A DNA stretch of 64,000 nt. It comes from an uncultured Verrucomicrobiales bacterium. Its GTDB lineage: Bacteria > Verrucomicrobiota > Verrucomicrobiia > Verrucomicrobiales > Akkermansiaceae. The translations under genes and the position numbers were made by a program. The first letter of the stretch is position 1, and every line of letters begins with the position of its first letter. The notes beneath the pieces are model-generated. The model was given only the letters and a program-made list of their open reading frames with translations, was not told the DNA's origin and searched no databases. The DNA lies in NCBI GenBank assembly GCA_937928735.1, contig CALFVF010000023.1, positions 1-64,000 on the forward strand, in the 5' to 3' direction. Of this stretch, positions 7,927 through 17,095 are shown piece by piece.

Positions 7927-8087
7927 ATACCAACTCAAAAAACTAACTGGTCGAATTCGCTAGATCTTTGACGAGATACCATCGTTGTCACCCCCCCCCG
8001 CAGATACTCGCATCACCGGTGGGTTCCGCCTTGATCTCCCACCAAATCTCTTCGCCTTTTTTACCAGTTCGTTTTCCTCATTGGTAT
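7927..8087. repeat. Family A inverted-repeat element, copy 1 (complete)
   Basis: A 161-bp element. The left end starts ATACCAACTCAAAAAACTAA and finishes CTGGT; the right end, read inward, starts ATACCAATGAGGAAAACGAA and finishes CTGGTA. The ends are imperfect inverted repeats of about 26 bp, and each end itself carries TACCA and TGGTA arms. TTA flanks both sides if the element is counted from TACC to GGTA. The interior contains a run of nine C (7991-7999) not present in the other copies. It abuts family B copy 2 and lies between the 3' ends of the MnmM-type and RND genes. Confidence 0.9.
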
Positions 8088-8123
8088 TATCAGTGGCAGT
8101 GAATCATAGAGCCGCAGCTCTGT

Positions 8124-11100
8124 CTATTGACTCGCCGTGGGTTCTTCGGGAGGACGCTGTTTACTGGTGGTTTTTTGGAAGGGTCTTAGGTACCAGACTT
8201 TTATTTTTGCGAGACCTTGGGATAGGTCTTCGCCAATCAGCATGGCACATGGAATGAGAATGAGAGTGATGAAGGTGGCAAAGAGAATACCAAAGCCCAG
8301 TGAGGTGGCCATGGGGATGAGGAACTGGGCTTGTATACTCTTCTCAAAAATAATGGGAAGTAAGCCCGCAAAGGTGGTGATCGAGGTGAGAATGATGGGG
8401 CGGAATCTCCGAACCCCTGCTTGGTGCACAGCGTCTTGGAATGTCTCTCCGGCGCGTCTTTTTTGGTTCACATAATCGACTAGAACCAGAGAGTCATTCA
8501 CCACCACACCAGCCATGGCGAGAATCCCAAAGACACTGAGCCAAGAGGGCGTGAGATCAATGATGATGTGTCCTACAATGGCGCCTAAAATGCCGAAGGG
8601 GACAGCAAGCATCACATAGAATGGCTGAGTGAAGGACTTGAAGGGAATGGCCAGTAGGGCATAGAGGGTGAACATGAGAATGGCTCCGGCCTCTAACATA
8701 CGCTTTAGTTTGACATCATAGTCTGCGAGATAGCCGTCGTAGCGCCATGTGGTGTCCGAATACTGCTGAGCGATGGCATCGAGCTCAGGAGTGAGGGCTT
8801 CTTCAATGGTAAATAGATTCGTATCGGTAGTCAGAGGTGTGGCATAGACCTGAGTACCGCGCTGGCCATCTATGCGCTCAATGGCTGGAGGGGTGAGCGC
8901 TTCATTGAGAAGGGCTACATTTTGTAATTCTGTGGAGCCTTCATTGGGGAGATTAATTCGCAGTGTTTCTAGTGTGTGGAGAGATTTCCGCTCTTCTTCT
9001 GGCAGGCGAATCATGACCCGTAGATTGTCTTCTCCGCGCTGGAGTCGCTGGGCTTGGTCACCAAAGAAAGCAGAGCGCACCTGAGCAGCAACTCCAGCTT
9101 CAGAAAGTCGTAGTTCCTTACCCTCTGGACGCAGAGCGACATTGATTTCGCGCTGTAGCTTGCCGTGGTCAGACCAGGCAGTCTGGATGTCATCACGCTC
9201 CTTGAGCCAGTCGACAATGTGATTGGCGATAGCCTCTCGACTAGCGTCATTGGGGCCTAAGATCTCGATTTCGATGGACTCAGTTTCCTCACCACTGCGG
9301 CCGGCATCCTGAGTTCGGATAGAGAATCGCTTGATCCCTTGTATCTCACCGACTTCAGCTCTCCACGCTTCTGCGACATCATCGTTGACCGCCACAATCT
9401 CAGTACGCTGACTAGGTGGGGTGAGTTCGACGAGAACAAAGCCAACTTGAGGATTACTCCTGCCAAATGTGGGGAATCCCCCCGCTGAGGAGAGAACACT
9501 ACGGATAATGGATTCGCCACTACCTGAGTCAATGAAATCTCCTTTGATTGTATTGACAGCCTCTACGACTCGGTTGACAGCATGGTTGGTGTCTTCAAAT
9601 TCGAGCTCAGAGTCCATCTCAAGACGCGCAAAAATAAAGTAGCGATCCACTGTGGGGTGATCGGTGAACTCTGGATGCATCTTGTGCAGATAATAGCTGC
9701 CAATAATCGCTGCTAGAGCGAGGAAGCACGCGACTGTAGCGTAGCGAAATGAGGTCGCAAATCTCAGGAGTGGTGTGTAAACGATACGCACGAGAGCTTC
9801 GAGACCGTCGGCGATTTTTTTCTGAATACGGCTAAAGAAACCAGGGTTTTTGCGAGGTTGGAGGTGCTTGAGGTGAGCGGGGAGAATGAGTTTGGACTCC
9901 ACGAGGGAGAAGATTAGAACAGGAATGACAACCAGTGGAATCTGGCGTGCGAGCTCGCCCTCGCGAGATTCTAAAAACAACAGTGGAGTGAAGGCAGCAA
10001 TCGTTGTGATCACTCCAAAGGTCACGGGAACAGAGACTTCCTTCGTGCCAATGATGGCGGCATCGAGGCCATTCATGCCACCACGCAGTCTGGAGTAGAC
10101 ACTCTCACCGGTGACAATGGCGTCATCCACAACGATACCAAGAACAACAATGAAGCCAAAGAGGCTCATGATATTGGCGGTGACTCCGAAGTAATTCATC
10201 GAAATCAGAGCTCCCGCAAAGCTGATGGGGATACCAATGACGACCCAGAGAGCGACCTTTGGCCTCAGGAAGAGAGTGAGGGCAATAAAGACCAGCAAAA
10301 TACCCTGGAGCAAGTTACTCACGAGGGTGGAAATACGGCCACGTAGACTGATGGAGTCATCATCCCAGGTCGAGAGATTGACCCCTTCGGGGAATTTTTC
10401 TTGAGAGTTAGCGACGTAGTCTTTGACTGCCTGAGAGATGGCGAGGGCGTCTTCTCCGTCTGCGCGCAGTACCTCACAAATCATCGCTGGCTCACCATTG
10501 AAGCGCACGATCTTATCCTCATCTTCAAAGGAATCCTTTGTAATCGCTATGTCTCCGAGCTTGAGCTCTGCGCCATTTGCTCGTCGGATGGTGATGTTAT
10601 CGAAGTCCTCTTTCGTATAAGCTTGGGCTTTTGTGCGTAGAAGGACTCCGCCATTGGAGCCCTTGATGACTCCAGCTGAGAGGTCAATGGAGGATGTTCT
10701 GACAGCTTGAGAAATATCCGCTAAGGTGAGATTGTAAGCTCGAAGGGTGTCTTTGGGGACTTCGATGGTGACTTGCTGGTCGCGGTCGCCTTTTATTTCT
10801 ACAAATGAGATTTCTGGTAAACTGGTGAGATCATTACGCACAGAGCGGATCCCCTCGAGGAGTTCTTCCTCGGAGAGTTTTCCAGAGAGCACGACAGAAA
10901 TCACCTCATACCAGCTTGCTGTACTGGGGATCTGGATTCTCGGTCGCTCAGATTCTTCTGGAAATGTGTTAATGGCATCGACTCGAGCCGTGACATCTTG
11001 GAGGATTTCTTTTTGTTCGCTCTCACTGAGATGTTTTTCGAGAAAAAGCCGCACTCGACCATTGTCTCTGCGAGCCGAAGAGCTCATACCGCGCACCCCT

Positions 11101-11318
11101 GCGACATTCTCGAGAGCTCGCTCAATGGGAATGACGATCTGAGTTTCGACATCACTGGGTGTCCCGCCTCGCAGTGTCATGTTAATATCCACCACCGGAA
11201 AACTAACCACAGGAGTCACCTCGAAGGGGATCTTTAGGGCGGAGATAGCCCCAAGCCCCAAGATGGCGATCATCAAGATATTGGCGGCGACGCTATTTTT
11301 CGTGAACCAGCTAATCAT
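8124..11318 (-). CDS. RND-superfamily efflux permease (AcrB/HAE-type)
   Basis: A 1064-residue inner-membrane proton-driven pump of the full AcrB length. The N-terminal MISWFTKNSVAANILMIAIL is TM1. Two large periplasmic loops follow TM1 and TM7, and each half carries the typical TM cluster. The proton-relay segment is visible as LGIVVDDAIVTGESV (near residue 400), with the duplicated counterpart MAGVVVNDSLVLVDYVN in the second half. The family exports drugs, metals or lipids with a periplasmic adaptor and an outer-membrane channel. Neither partner is adjacent; the upstream neighbour is rarA (13 nt away). The substrate cannot be inferred. Confidence 0.95.
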   Translation of the reverse strand: MISWFTKNSVAANILMIAILGLGAISALKIPFEVTPVVSFPVVDINMTLRGGTPSDVETQIVIPIERALENVAGVRGMSSSARRDNGRVRLFLEKHLSESEQKEILQDVTARVDAINTFPEESERPRIQIPSTASWYEVISVVLSGKLSEEELLEGIRSVRNDLTSLPEISFVEIKGDRDQQVTIEVPKDTLRAYNLTLADISQAVRTSSIDLSAGVIKGSNGGVLLRTKAQAYTKEDFDNITIRRANGAELKLGDIAITKDSFEDEDKIVRFNGEPAMICEVLRADGEDALAISQAVKDYVANSQEKFPEGVNLSTWDDDSISLRGRISTLVSNLLQGILLVFIALTLFLRPKVALWVVIGIPISFAGALISMNYFGVTANIMSLFGFIVVLGIVVDDAIVTGESVYSRLRGGMNGLDAAIIGTKEVSVPVTFGVITTIAAFTPLLFLESREGELARQIPLVVIPVLIFSLVESKLILPAHLKHLQPRKNPGFFSRIQKKIADGLEALVRIVYTPLLRFATSFRYATVACFLALAAIIGSYYLHKMHPEFTDHPTVDRYFIFARLEMDSELEFEDTNHAVNRVVEAVNTIKGDFIDSGSGESIIRSVLSSAGGFPTFGRSNPQVGFVLVELTPPSQRTEIVAVNDDVAEAWRAEVGEIQGIKRFSIRTQDAGRSGEETESIEIEILGPNDASREAIANHIVDWLKERDDIQTAWSDHGKLQREINVALRPEGKELRLSEAGVAAQVRSAFFGDQAQRLQRGEDNLRVMIRLPEEERKSLHTLETLRINLPNEGSTELQNVALLNEALTPPAIERIDGQRGTQVYATPLTTDTNLFTIEEALTPELDAIAQQYSDTTWRYDGYLADYDVKLKRMLEAGAILMFTLYALLAIPFKSFTQPFYVMLAVPFGILGAIVGHIIIDLTPSWLSVFGILAMAGVVVNDSLVLVDYVNQKRRAGETFQDAVHQAGVRRFRPIILTSITTFAGLLPIIFEKSIQAQFLIPMATSLGFGILFATFITLILIPCAMLIGEDLSQGLAKIKVWYLRPFQKTTSKQRPPEEPTASQ

Positions 11319-11331
11319 GGGAAGGTGTCTC

Positions 11332-12744
11332 TTACTTAGGGTGGGTAGACTCCTCGGATTGAGCCCTCCAGTATGCCATACGTTCTTTGATACGTTTTTC
11401 TAAGCCATTTTCTGTCGGCTGATAATAACTGCGACCTTCTGGAAGATAAGATTGGGGGATATAATTCCCTACGAAGTCATGTGAGTAGAAATACTCCAGT
11501 GCTTGCTCACTCGCTCCACTGGATGCGGCGAGAGACTTGCGTGTCTTTGTTCTGAGATGAGGAGGGACAGCGAGTGTCTTGCCGTGTTTGATGTCTTCCA
11601 TAGCTGCCCCCAGGGCAGCGTAGGCGCTATTGGACTTCGGGGCTGTGGCGAGATAGACTGTAGCGTGAGCCAGTGGGATGCGTCCCTCAGGCATGCCTAA
11701 GAACTCAAAGGCTTGTTGGGCGTCCACGGCAACACGCAGAGCACTTGAATCTGCCAGGCCGATATCCTCACTGGCAGCAATGACCATGCGGCGTGCGATA
11801 TAGCGTGGGTCTTCGCCAGCAGTGAGCATTTTCGCCAGCCAGTAGAGTGCGGCATCTGGGTCTGAGCCACGGATGCTCTTAATATAGGCAGAAATAGTGT
11901 CATAGTGCTGGTCGCCTTGATTATCGTAGAGGAGCGCTTTTTGCTGGATCGATTCTTCCGCGATTTCTAGCGAAATAGAGATGACACCTTCCTCTGAGGG
12001 CTCTGTGGTGATGACGGCGAGCTCCAGAGCGGTGAGAGCTTTGCGAGCATCTCCAGAGGCTTTTTGGGCGATGTGCTCAAGGGCGGAACTCTCGATATCA
12101 ATAGAGAGCTTTCCGAAGCCTTTTTGTTCATCTCCCAGAGCGCGCTTGAGCAGAGAGATGAGATCCGCTGTCTCTATGGGCTCAAGCTGGAAGATCTGGG
12201 AGCGAGACACTAAGGGGGAATTCACATAGTAGTAGGGATTATGCGTGGTGGCTCCAATAAAGCGCACAGTACCACGCTCGACATGGGGGAGAAGGACATC
12301 TTGCTGCGCTTTATTGAAGCGGTGGATTTCATCAATAAAGAGAATCGTGCTTTGCTGGCGCAGTTGTAGCCAAGTGCGTGCCTGAGCGATCTTATCGCGA
12401 ATTTCTGAGACATTGGACTCGACGCCATTGAGCATCTCGAAGCGGCAGTTTGTATTGTGAGCAATCACAGTCGCGAGCGTGGTCTTCCCAGTTCCTGGAG
12501 GGCCATAGAAGAGTAAGGAGGTGAAACGATCCGCCTGAATCGCGCGTCTCAGTAGTTTCCCTTCTCCCAGAATATGCTGCTGGCCAACAACTTCCTCAAG
12601 AGTCTCCGCCCGCATTCTAGAAGCCAAGGGAGCATGAGAACTCAGAGCTTCCTTGAGTGTCTCTGAGCTCGGTGAAGGTTCTGGTTGTTGGGGAAATAGT
12701 GGATCCACACCAGAGGCTATAGATGGATATGAGGGAGGAGGCAA
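11332..12744 (-). CDS. rarA: Replication-associated recombination protein A (RarA/MgsA)
   Basis: An AAA+ ATPase related to clamp-loader and RuvB proteins that acts at stalled replication forks. Walker A is GPPGTGKTT (about residues 81-89 from this start), Walker B is [10 protein letters not shown], and sensor 1 lies in FIGATTHNP. The C-terminal MgsA domain with [15 protein letters not shown] and a final RMAYWRAQ is present. The longest frame begins at 12834, but that ATG lies inside the divergent carbonic anhydrase gene. I chose the TTG at 12744, with a GTG at 12708 also possible; both leave the conserved core [19 protein letters not shown] intact. The RND gene starts 13 nt downstream. Confidence 0.93.
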   Translation of the reverse strand: MPPPSYPSIASGVDPLFPQQPEPSPSSETLKEALSSHAPLASRMRAETLEEVVGQQHILGEGKLLRRAIQADRFTSLLFYGPPGTGKTTLATVIAHNTNCRFEMLNGVESNVSEIRDKIAQARTWLQLRQQSTILFIDEIHRFNKAQQDVLLPHVERGTVRFIGATTHNPYYYVNSPLVSRSQIFQLEPIETADLISLLKRALGDEQKGFGKLSIDIESSALEHIAQKASGDARKALTALELAVITTEPSEEGVISISLEIAEESIQQKALLYDNQGDQHYDTISAYIKSIRGSDPDAALYWLAKMLTAGEDPRYIARRMVIAASEDIGLADSSALRVAVDAQQAFEFLGMPEGRIPLAHATVYLATAPKSNSAYAALGAAMEDIKHGKTLAVPPHLRTKTRKSLAASSGASEQALEYFYSHDFVGNYIPQSYLPEGRSYYQPTENGLEKRIKERMAYWRAQSEESTHPK

Positions 12745-12785
12745 TTCTTGCCTTTTTTTAGCGACAAGCGTAAGAGTCTCAGAAG

Positions 12786-13364
12786 ATGAACAAATTAGCA
12801 GAGATATTTGAAAATAATGCTGCTTGGGCGGCAAAGTTTAAAGCAGACGAGCCAGAGTACTTCGCGGAGCTGATGGAAGGACAGAAGCCGAAGTACCTGT
12901 GGATTGGCTGTGCCGATAGTCGTGTGGCGGCAGAGCTCATCATGGGGCTTAAGCCAGGAGAAGTCTTTGTGCATCGAAATATTGCCAATCTGGTGAATTT
13001 CTCTGATTTATCCGCGCTCTCAGTCATCCAGTACGCAGTTGAACATCTTAAGGTTGAGCATGTTATTGTCTGTGGGCACTATAGCTGCGGGGGGGTGGCA
13101 GCCTCGGTCTCTGGAGATGGCCACGGTGTGGTGGATAACTGGATTAAGCCCATAGAGGCACTCGCACAAACCCATGAGCAGGAGCTCAGTGCTCTGGAGG
13201 GATCGGCCAAGCTAGACCGTCTAGCAGAGCTCAATGTGCTTGCTCAGGTGGCGAATGTCAAAATGACGACCCCAGTTCTTGCTGCGCGTGCTGCGAATCA
13301 GCCGCTCGAAGTGCATGGCCTCGTGCATGACTTCCGCACTGGCCTGCTGAAGCAACTTGTCTAG
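12786..13364 (+). CDS. can: Beta-class carbonic anhydrase
   Basis: A 192-residue zinc enzyme interconverting CO2 and bicarbonate. The zinc ligands and catalytic dyad are present: C42 and the D44/R46 pair in IGCADSRV, then H98 and C101 in VCGHYSCGG. FVHRNIANLV (61-70) is the conserved dimer-interface segment. It is shorter than the E. coli Can protein (about 220) and ends soon after the HGLVHDFRTG motif, so the C-terminal helix is minimal. It is divergent from rarA with about 40 bp between the chosen starts. Confidence 0.95.
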   Translation: MNKLAEIFENNAAWAAKFKADEPEYFAELMEGQKPKYLWIGCADSRVAAELIMGLKPGEVFVHRNIANLVNFSDLSALSVIQYAVEHLKVEHVIVCGHYSCGGVAASVSGDGHGVVDNWIKPIEALAQTHEQELSALEGSAKLDRLAELNVLAQVANVKMTTPVLAARAANQPLEVHGLVHDFRTGLLKQLV

Positions 13365-13502
13365 AGACTGAAGGAGAGAAACAGAGAGTATTTCCGTAAT
13401 AAAGGAAACGATCTAGACTCGGTGAATAGAGCTTGAGCTCACTGCGTCCAATGGACACACTCTGAACACACACCGTCTCAGAAAAATTATTTTTATACAA
13501 TT

Positions 13503-14318
13503 ATGATGAAATTAAAACACGCTGTTCTTCTATGTTCGCTCCTGACACTAGGAGCTATAGTTTATGCTCAGAATTCTGCCAATCCTGCCAAGAAATCCGA
13601 GATGACCAAAGAAGCCCTCAAAGTTCTCCTCGTCACAGGTGAAGGCTACCACGACTACGAGGCACAGAAAACGATTCTTAAAGAAGGCATTGAGAGCCGA
13701 CTAAAGGGCTCAGAGGTGACAGTCTGGCACCACAAGACCCCCGAAGCCTGTAAAGAAGCCCTCAGTAAAGAAGGCTGGGCAGATCCCTATGATGTCGTAT
13801 TTTACAACATCTGCCACGCAAAGGAAACAGACGGCTCATTCATCAAGAGTATTGTGGACGTGCACCGTGCCGGTAAGCCTGGTCTTGCGATGCACTGCTC
13901 ACTCCACTCCTTCCACTGGAAAACGGCAGAGAATGAGAAAGACTGGCTCGACTTCTTAGGAGTGACTTCACCAAACCACGGTGCCAAAGGTGCCATTACA
14001 GTGACTCAACAAGAGAACTCAACAGGTATCCTAGATGGTCACCCAGAGTCTTGGAAAACACCAGATGGTGAACTCTACAATATCGATGCGGTCAAAGACT
14101 CAGTGACAGTACTTGCTATGGGAGACAACCATGGCGCGACCTATGCGAAAGGGAAGAAAAAAGGCGTTGTCCAAGACCCTCAACCAGTCATCTGGGTGAA
14201 CCAGTGCGGAGATGGCAAAGTCTTTGGCACATCACTAGGTCACCACAATGAAACAGTAGGCTCTGATGAGTTTCTCAATATGATTGTTGAGGGAATCAAG
14301 TGGGCTGTGAAGGAGTAG
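13503..14318 (+). CDS. Exported ThuA-like domain protein
   Basis: A 271-residue protein with a signal peptide (MMKLKHAVLLCSLLTLGAIVYAQ, cleavage after YA). The mature part is a ThuA/trehalose-utilisation-like domain of the glutamine amidotransferase-like fold: KVLLVTGEGYHDYEAQK at the first strand, YDVVFYNICHAKE in the middle, GLAMHCSLHSFHW at the usual nucleophile-elbow position (a Cys is present) and VFGTSLGHHNET near the end, which is a family hallmark. Related domains are abundant in Planctomycetes and Verrucomicrobia, often with sugar dehydrogenases. The gene is transcribed alone and followed by a terminator. Confidence 0.88.
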   Translation: MMKLKHAVLLCSLLTLGAIVYAQNSANPAKKSEMTKEALKVLLVTGEGYHDYEAQKTILKEGIESRLKGSEVTVWHHKTPEACKEALSKEGWADPYDVVFYNICHAKETDGSFIKSIVDVHRAGKPGLAMHCSLHSFHWKTAENEKDWLDFLGVTSPNHGAKGAITVTQQENSTGILDGHPESWKTPDGELYNIDAVKDSVTVLAMGDNHGATYAKGKKKGVVQDPQPVIWVNQCGDGKVFGTSLGHHNETVGSDEFLNMIVEGIKWAVKE

Positions 14319-14400
14319 CCTGAAAACTCCTGAGTCAGACTAGATATTTTAAATCCAGTGCATAGCCTGGGTTAAAAGTGATCTCAGACCAGTGAAACAA

Positions 14401-14434
14401 AAAGCGCACCCTGGACACAGGCTGCGCTTTTTTT
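14401..14434 (+). terminator. Rho-independent terminator of the ThuA-like gene
   Basis: AAAGCGCA (14401-14408) pairs with TGCGCTTT (14423-14430), with an inner CCTG/CAGG extension, followed by further T residues. Confidence 0.88.
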
Positions 14435-14482
14435 ATGCCCCTGAGGGGTGAAGAGGATGCTATGGAGATGAGAGGGAGACGA

Positions 14483-14508
14483 ATACCAACTCAAAAAACT
14501 AACTGGTA
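14483..14508. repeat. Solitary family A terminal repeat
   Basis: ATACCAACTCAAAAAACTAA followed by CTGGTA, identical to the left end of the full family A elements. No right end or interior follows. It supplies the stop codon of the convergent membrane-protein gene. Confidence 0.85.
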
Positions 14509-14939
14509 GGAAAGGACGGGAGGCTGTGGGTAGATGCTTTTATGAAGCGATGGTATTGGAATGTTCCTATGATGCCTCGAAAATAGAGCACAAAGAAGAC
14601 AACAGATAGAAAGATTCCTTGTAGAGATCCTGAATCAATCCACATGATGACTTTATTGGCACTAAAGAGCAGAAACATCAGAATGGCGCATGTTCGGCTC
14701 TTTTTATAAATCCCAAACGTAAAGATGATCATCAAAATGATATCAATAAAGGCGTAAAAATCGAGACCCAAGATATCAGTAACAGTGAGAGAAAGAACCG
14801 TGAGTAAGGCAGTGAGAGATATGGAGATAGTGCCTGCGATCCACGCACTTTTTATTTTTTTATGAATGTCCTCAGGAATAATGATTTCTGGGGGTGGTTC
14901 CTGTTGGGCCTGAGGCGGAGAATAGTGATCTTGAATCAT
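14499..14939 (-). CDS. Small integral membrane protein, unknown function
   Basis: A 146-residue protein with a proline-rich cytosolic N-terminus (about 1-30) and four hydrophobic segments (roughly 32-55, 60-78, 84-100 and 105-125). The second pair is joined by GIYKKSRTCAI, and GIIGTFQYHRF follows the last helix. This arrangement resembles small membrane proteins often fused to zinc ribbons, but I cannot name the family. The last two codons and the stop (TAG) come from the solitary family A repeat end, so the original C-terminus may have been longer or different. Confidence 0.7.
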   Translation of the reverse strand: MIQDHYSPPQAQQEPPPEIIIPEDIHKKIKSAWIAGTISISLTALLTVLSLTVTDILGLDFYAFIDIILMIIFTFGIYKKSRTCAILMFLLFSANKVIMWIDSGSLQGIFLSVVFFVLYFRGIIGTFQYHRFIKASTHSLPSFPTS

Positions 14940-15012
14940 TTTAAAATTGGGCGGATTTGTTAGTTTGTAAAAAAATTCGTTAGTTGGGTGCTATTTGCTC
15001 GAAAAATCGCGA

Positions 15013-15978
15013 TTACTTAGGCTCGATCTTCCAGAGCATGGTGTGGTCGACAGTAGCGTCCTTAGAGGGGGCGAAGGCGAGCTGGCGCTTTGTTTCGTGA
15101 GCAAAGCCGCTGGAAGTGTAAGAGCCCACTTCCTTGCCATCGATATAGACGGTGAGGGTCTCGCCTTGGTGGTGGGTGACGAGCTCAAACCACTTGTCAC
15201 CTTTGACGTTGACGGGGAATTGTTTGGAAAATTTAGCAGTGAGTTCAGCTCGTTCTTTTTTCTTTGAATCATCATTACGCATGGCTTTGGCCTCAGCGCT
15301 GAAGCGGCCGTTTTTCTCGTCATCGATATTGACACTTCTATTTCTAACAGTCACGCCGTTAATGTGGCCAGCGTGCACGGGTTTATATTGTTTGTCATTG
15401 AAGGCGATTTTAAAGCTCTGACCAGATGGAAATTTAACCCTCGTCCAACTAACAGCCTCTTGATAAGGCTCAGAAGTATTATGTACCAGTGAAATCGCAT
15501 GGTTGGCTTTGGGTGAAAGGGTAAACTGCATGGTACCATCCACGAGATCGCACTGTTTGTCCCCTTGGGCGCGTGATTTACTGTTAGAAATCCAGTTTTC
15601 ACCAAGATCTTCCTCACCATCTGGGTCTTCTCGGTTAAAATCATCCTCAAGGAGGAGCTTGCCTCTTTCATCAATGATGGCCTGGATCTTGCTGGGTATG
15701 CCAGATGGCGACTGAGTAGAATAAGAGCTATCGGGTGAATCTGTCTTTGAGCGTTGTTCTGTTAGCCATGCTTGGTCTTTTGCTGAGAGTTTGCTGATTT
15801 CGAAGGTGAAGCGGCGTAGATCAGAAGTTCTCTGCACTGTTACAGAAGTGTCTGTGGAGCTAATATAGTTAGCCTCTATAGTCACACCCTCGGCGGATGT
15901 CCATGTTCTTGCGTGGAGTGAGGTGGGGGTGATTGCTGCAATCAGAGTGCTTGTGAGTAAAGTGGATCGAGTCATCAT
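15013..15978 (-). CDS. Exported protein with SHD1-like and DUF1080/LamG-like domains
   Basis: A 321-residue secreted protein. The signal peptide is MMTRSTLLTSTLIAAITPTS, ending near LHA. Residues 24-75 (RTWTSAEGVTIEANYISSTD onward, with FEISKLSAKDQAWL) match the SLA1-homology-1-like repeat found in PVC secreted proteins. Residues 105-321 (LLEDDFNREDPDGEEDLGENW onward) are a jelly-roll domain of the DUF1080 / 3-keto-disaccharide hydrolase type, with the typical strands WFELVTHHQGE and VYIDGKEVGSY. This domain binds or cleaves glycosides in related proteins; activity here is not proven. It appears to be a single-gene unit. Confidence 0.82.
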   Translation of the reverse strand: MMTRSTLLTSTLIAAITPTSLHARTWTSAEGVTIEANYISSTDTSVTVQRTSDLRRFTFEISKLSAKDQAWLTEQRSKTDSPDSSYSTQSPSGIPSKIQAIIDERGKLLLEDDFNREDPDGEEDLGENWISNSKSRAQGDKQCDLVDGTMQFTLSPKANHAISLVHNTSEPYQEAVSWTRVKFPSGQSFKIAFNDKQYKPVHAGHINGVTVRNRSVNIDDEKNGRFSAEAKAMRNDDSKKKERAELTAKFSKQFPVNVKGDKWFELVTHHQGETLTVYIDGKEVGSYTSSGFAHETKRQLAFAPSKDATVDHTMLWKIEPK

Positions 15979-16088
15979 AGGAGTAGTCTATGCGTTTTAG
16001 ATATGAGTGCACGTAAGAAAAAGAAATGGTCATAGATATGAGAGCTTATGCTTGGAAAAAGCTCCACAAAGTACTATCTCTCTGAGGT

Positions 16089-16814
16089 ATGCTGAGCACT
16101 TCACTATGGACTTATTACACAAAGACCGCACAAGAGCTCTCAGAGATGCTGCGCCACGCGAGTCTCAATCATGACGCACTAGAGACTGGGATTAAACCTT
16201 GTCAACTAGAGAGGTGTAAGGGAACTTGCTGTTATGATGGGGTGTATCTCTCAGAGGAAGAGTTCCAAAAACTAGAGCAACTTGTGGCGCAGAAACATTC
16301 TAAACTTCACGCCTATGGCCTTCATCTTGAGGAAGGTGCTTTTGAAGCTGTTAGAAATAGAACTCGTCAAAAAACCAAAGCACGCCAAGTGTCCGTAGAT
16401 GAGTTAGCGGATGATTTTCCAGAGCATTTTTCGCGGACACGCTGTGTGTTTTTAGACGCAGAGAGCCGCTGTGGCCTCCAGCGACTTGCCGTGGATGAGG
16501 GGAAGCATCCCTGGTTTTATAAGCCACTGACCTGCTGGATCCATCCACTTGTGATTCAGTCTGAGCGGGGTGGTCGGCATGTGATCACTCTTGTGAATCA
16601 GGACAATGACCCCCAGAAGAAAGAAGGGTATCCAGGCTACGCCTCATGCACACATTGTGGCCGAGCAGAGAAAGATGGGCAGAGAGCGTGCAAGGTGCTA
16701 GCTCAGGAGATAGAGCACTTAGGAGCTCTCGCAGGTAGGGATTTTCTGGCAGAGCTACAAGCGCCCAAGGTGGGTTTTGGCAACCTTGCAGATGCGTATT
16801 ACAGGGAGAGCTAG
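16089..16814 (+). CDS. Cysteine-cluster protein, YkgJ/DUF3109-like
   Basis: A 241-residue cytosolic protein with a metal-binding set of cysteines: CQLERCKGTCC (from about residue 38), TRCVFLDAESRCGL (about 117-130), LTCWIHPL (about 147) and CTHCGRAEKDGQRAC (about 186-200). The first and third groups and the tryptophan context fit the YkgJ/UPF0153-like proteins that may hold an Fe-S cluster or zinc. The substrate and role are unknown. Its last 4 bases overlap the convergent small gene at 16811. Confidence 0.75.
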   Translation: MLSTSLWTYYTKTAQELSEMLRHASLNHDALETGIKPCQLERCKGTCCYDGVYLSEEEFQKLEQLVAQKHSKLHAYGLHLEEGAFEAVRNRTRQKTKARQVSVDELADDFPEHFSRTRCVFLDAESRCGLQRLAVDEGKHPWFYKPLTCWIHPLVIQSERGGRHVITLVNQDNDPQKKEGYPGYASCTHCGRAEKDGQRACKVLAQEIEHLGALAGRDFLAELQAPKVGFGNLADAYYRES

Positions 16815-17056
16815 GTGAGCTGTTGTTCGCGGAGGTAATCGAGGGCTTTGGAGAGGCTAGATTGCTGAAGGAAGTGGTTGAGGCGGTTAGGGATATCCGC
16901 TTGGTGGGTGCTGTGCCATTGCTGGATCGCTACACTGACTTCTTGGAGTTGCTGAAGCTGCTTTTCGGGCTGTGTTTCACGAAGTTCTGTATCACTGATA
17001 ACACGGAGACGCTCTTCGAGTAGTGAGGTGAGGAGGACGTAATTTGGCATAGTCAA
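16811..17056 (-). CDS. Small helical protein, unknown function
   Basis: An 81-residue soluble, mostly helical protein (MTMPNYVLLTSLLEERLRVI onward). It has no membrane segment, no Cys and no recognised motif; the composition is rich in Gln and Leu. The second Met at residue 3 may be the start. It converges on and overlaps the Cys-cluster gene by 4 bp. It looks real because its codon use is ordinary and no better frame covers the region, but no function can be given. Confidence 0.6.
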   Translation of the reverse strand: MTMPNYVLLTSLLEERLRVISDTELRETQPEKQLQQLQEVSVAIQQWHSTHQADIPNRLNHFLQQSSLSKALDYLREQQLT

Positions 17057-17095
17057 AATAGTGAGAGGGAAAGGTCAGTAGGAACGATAAGTAGG

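Noticed and set aside
7991-7999. Run of nine C as a phase-variable tract
   Set aside because: It is inside the non-coding repeat element and absent from the other copies; it could also be a sequencing artefact.
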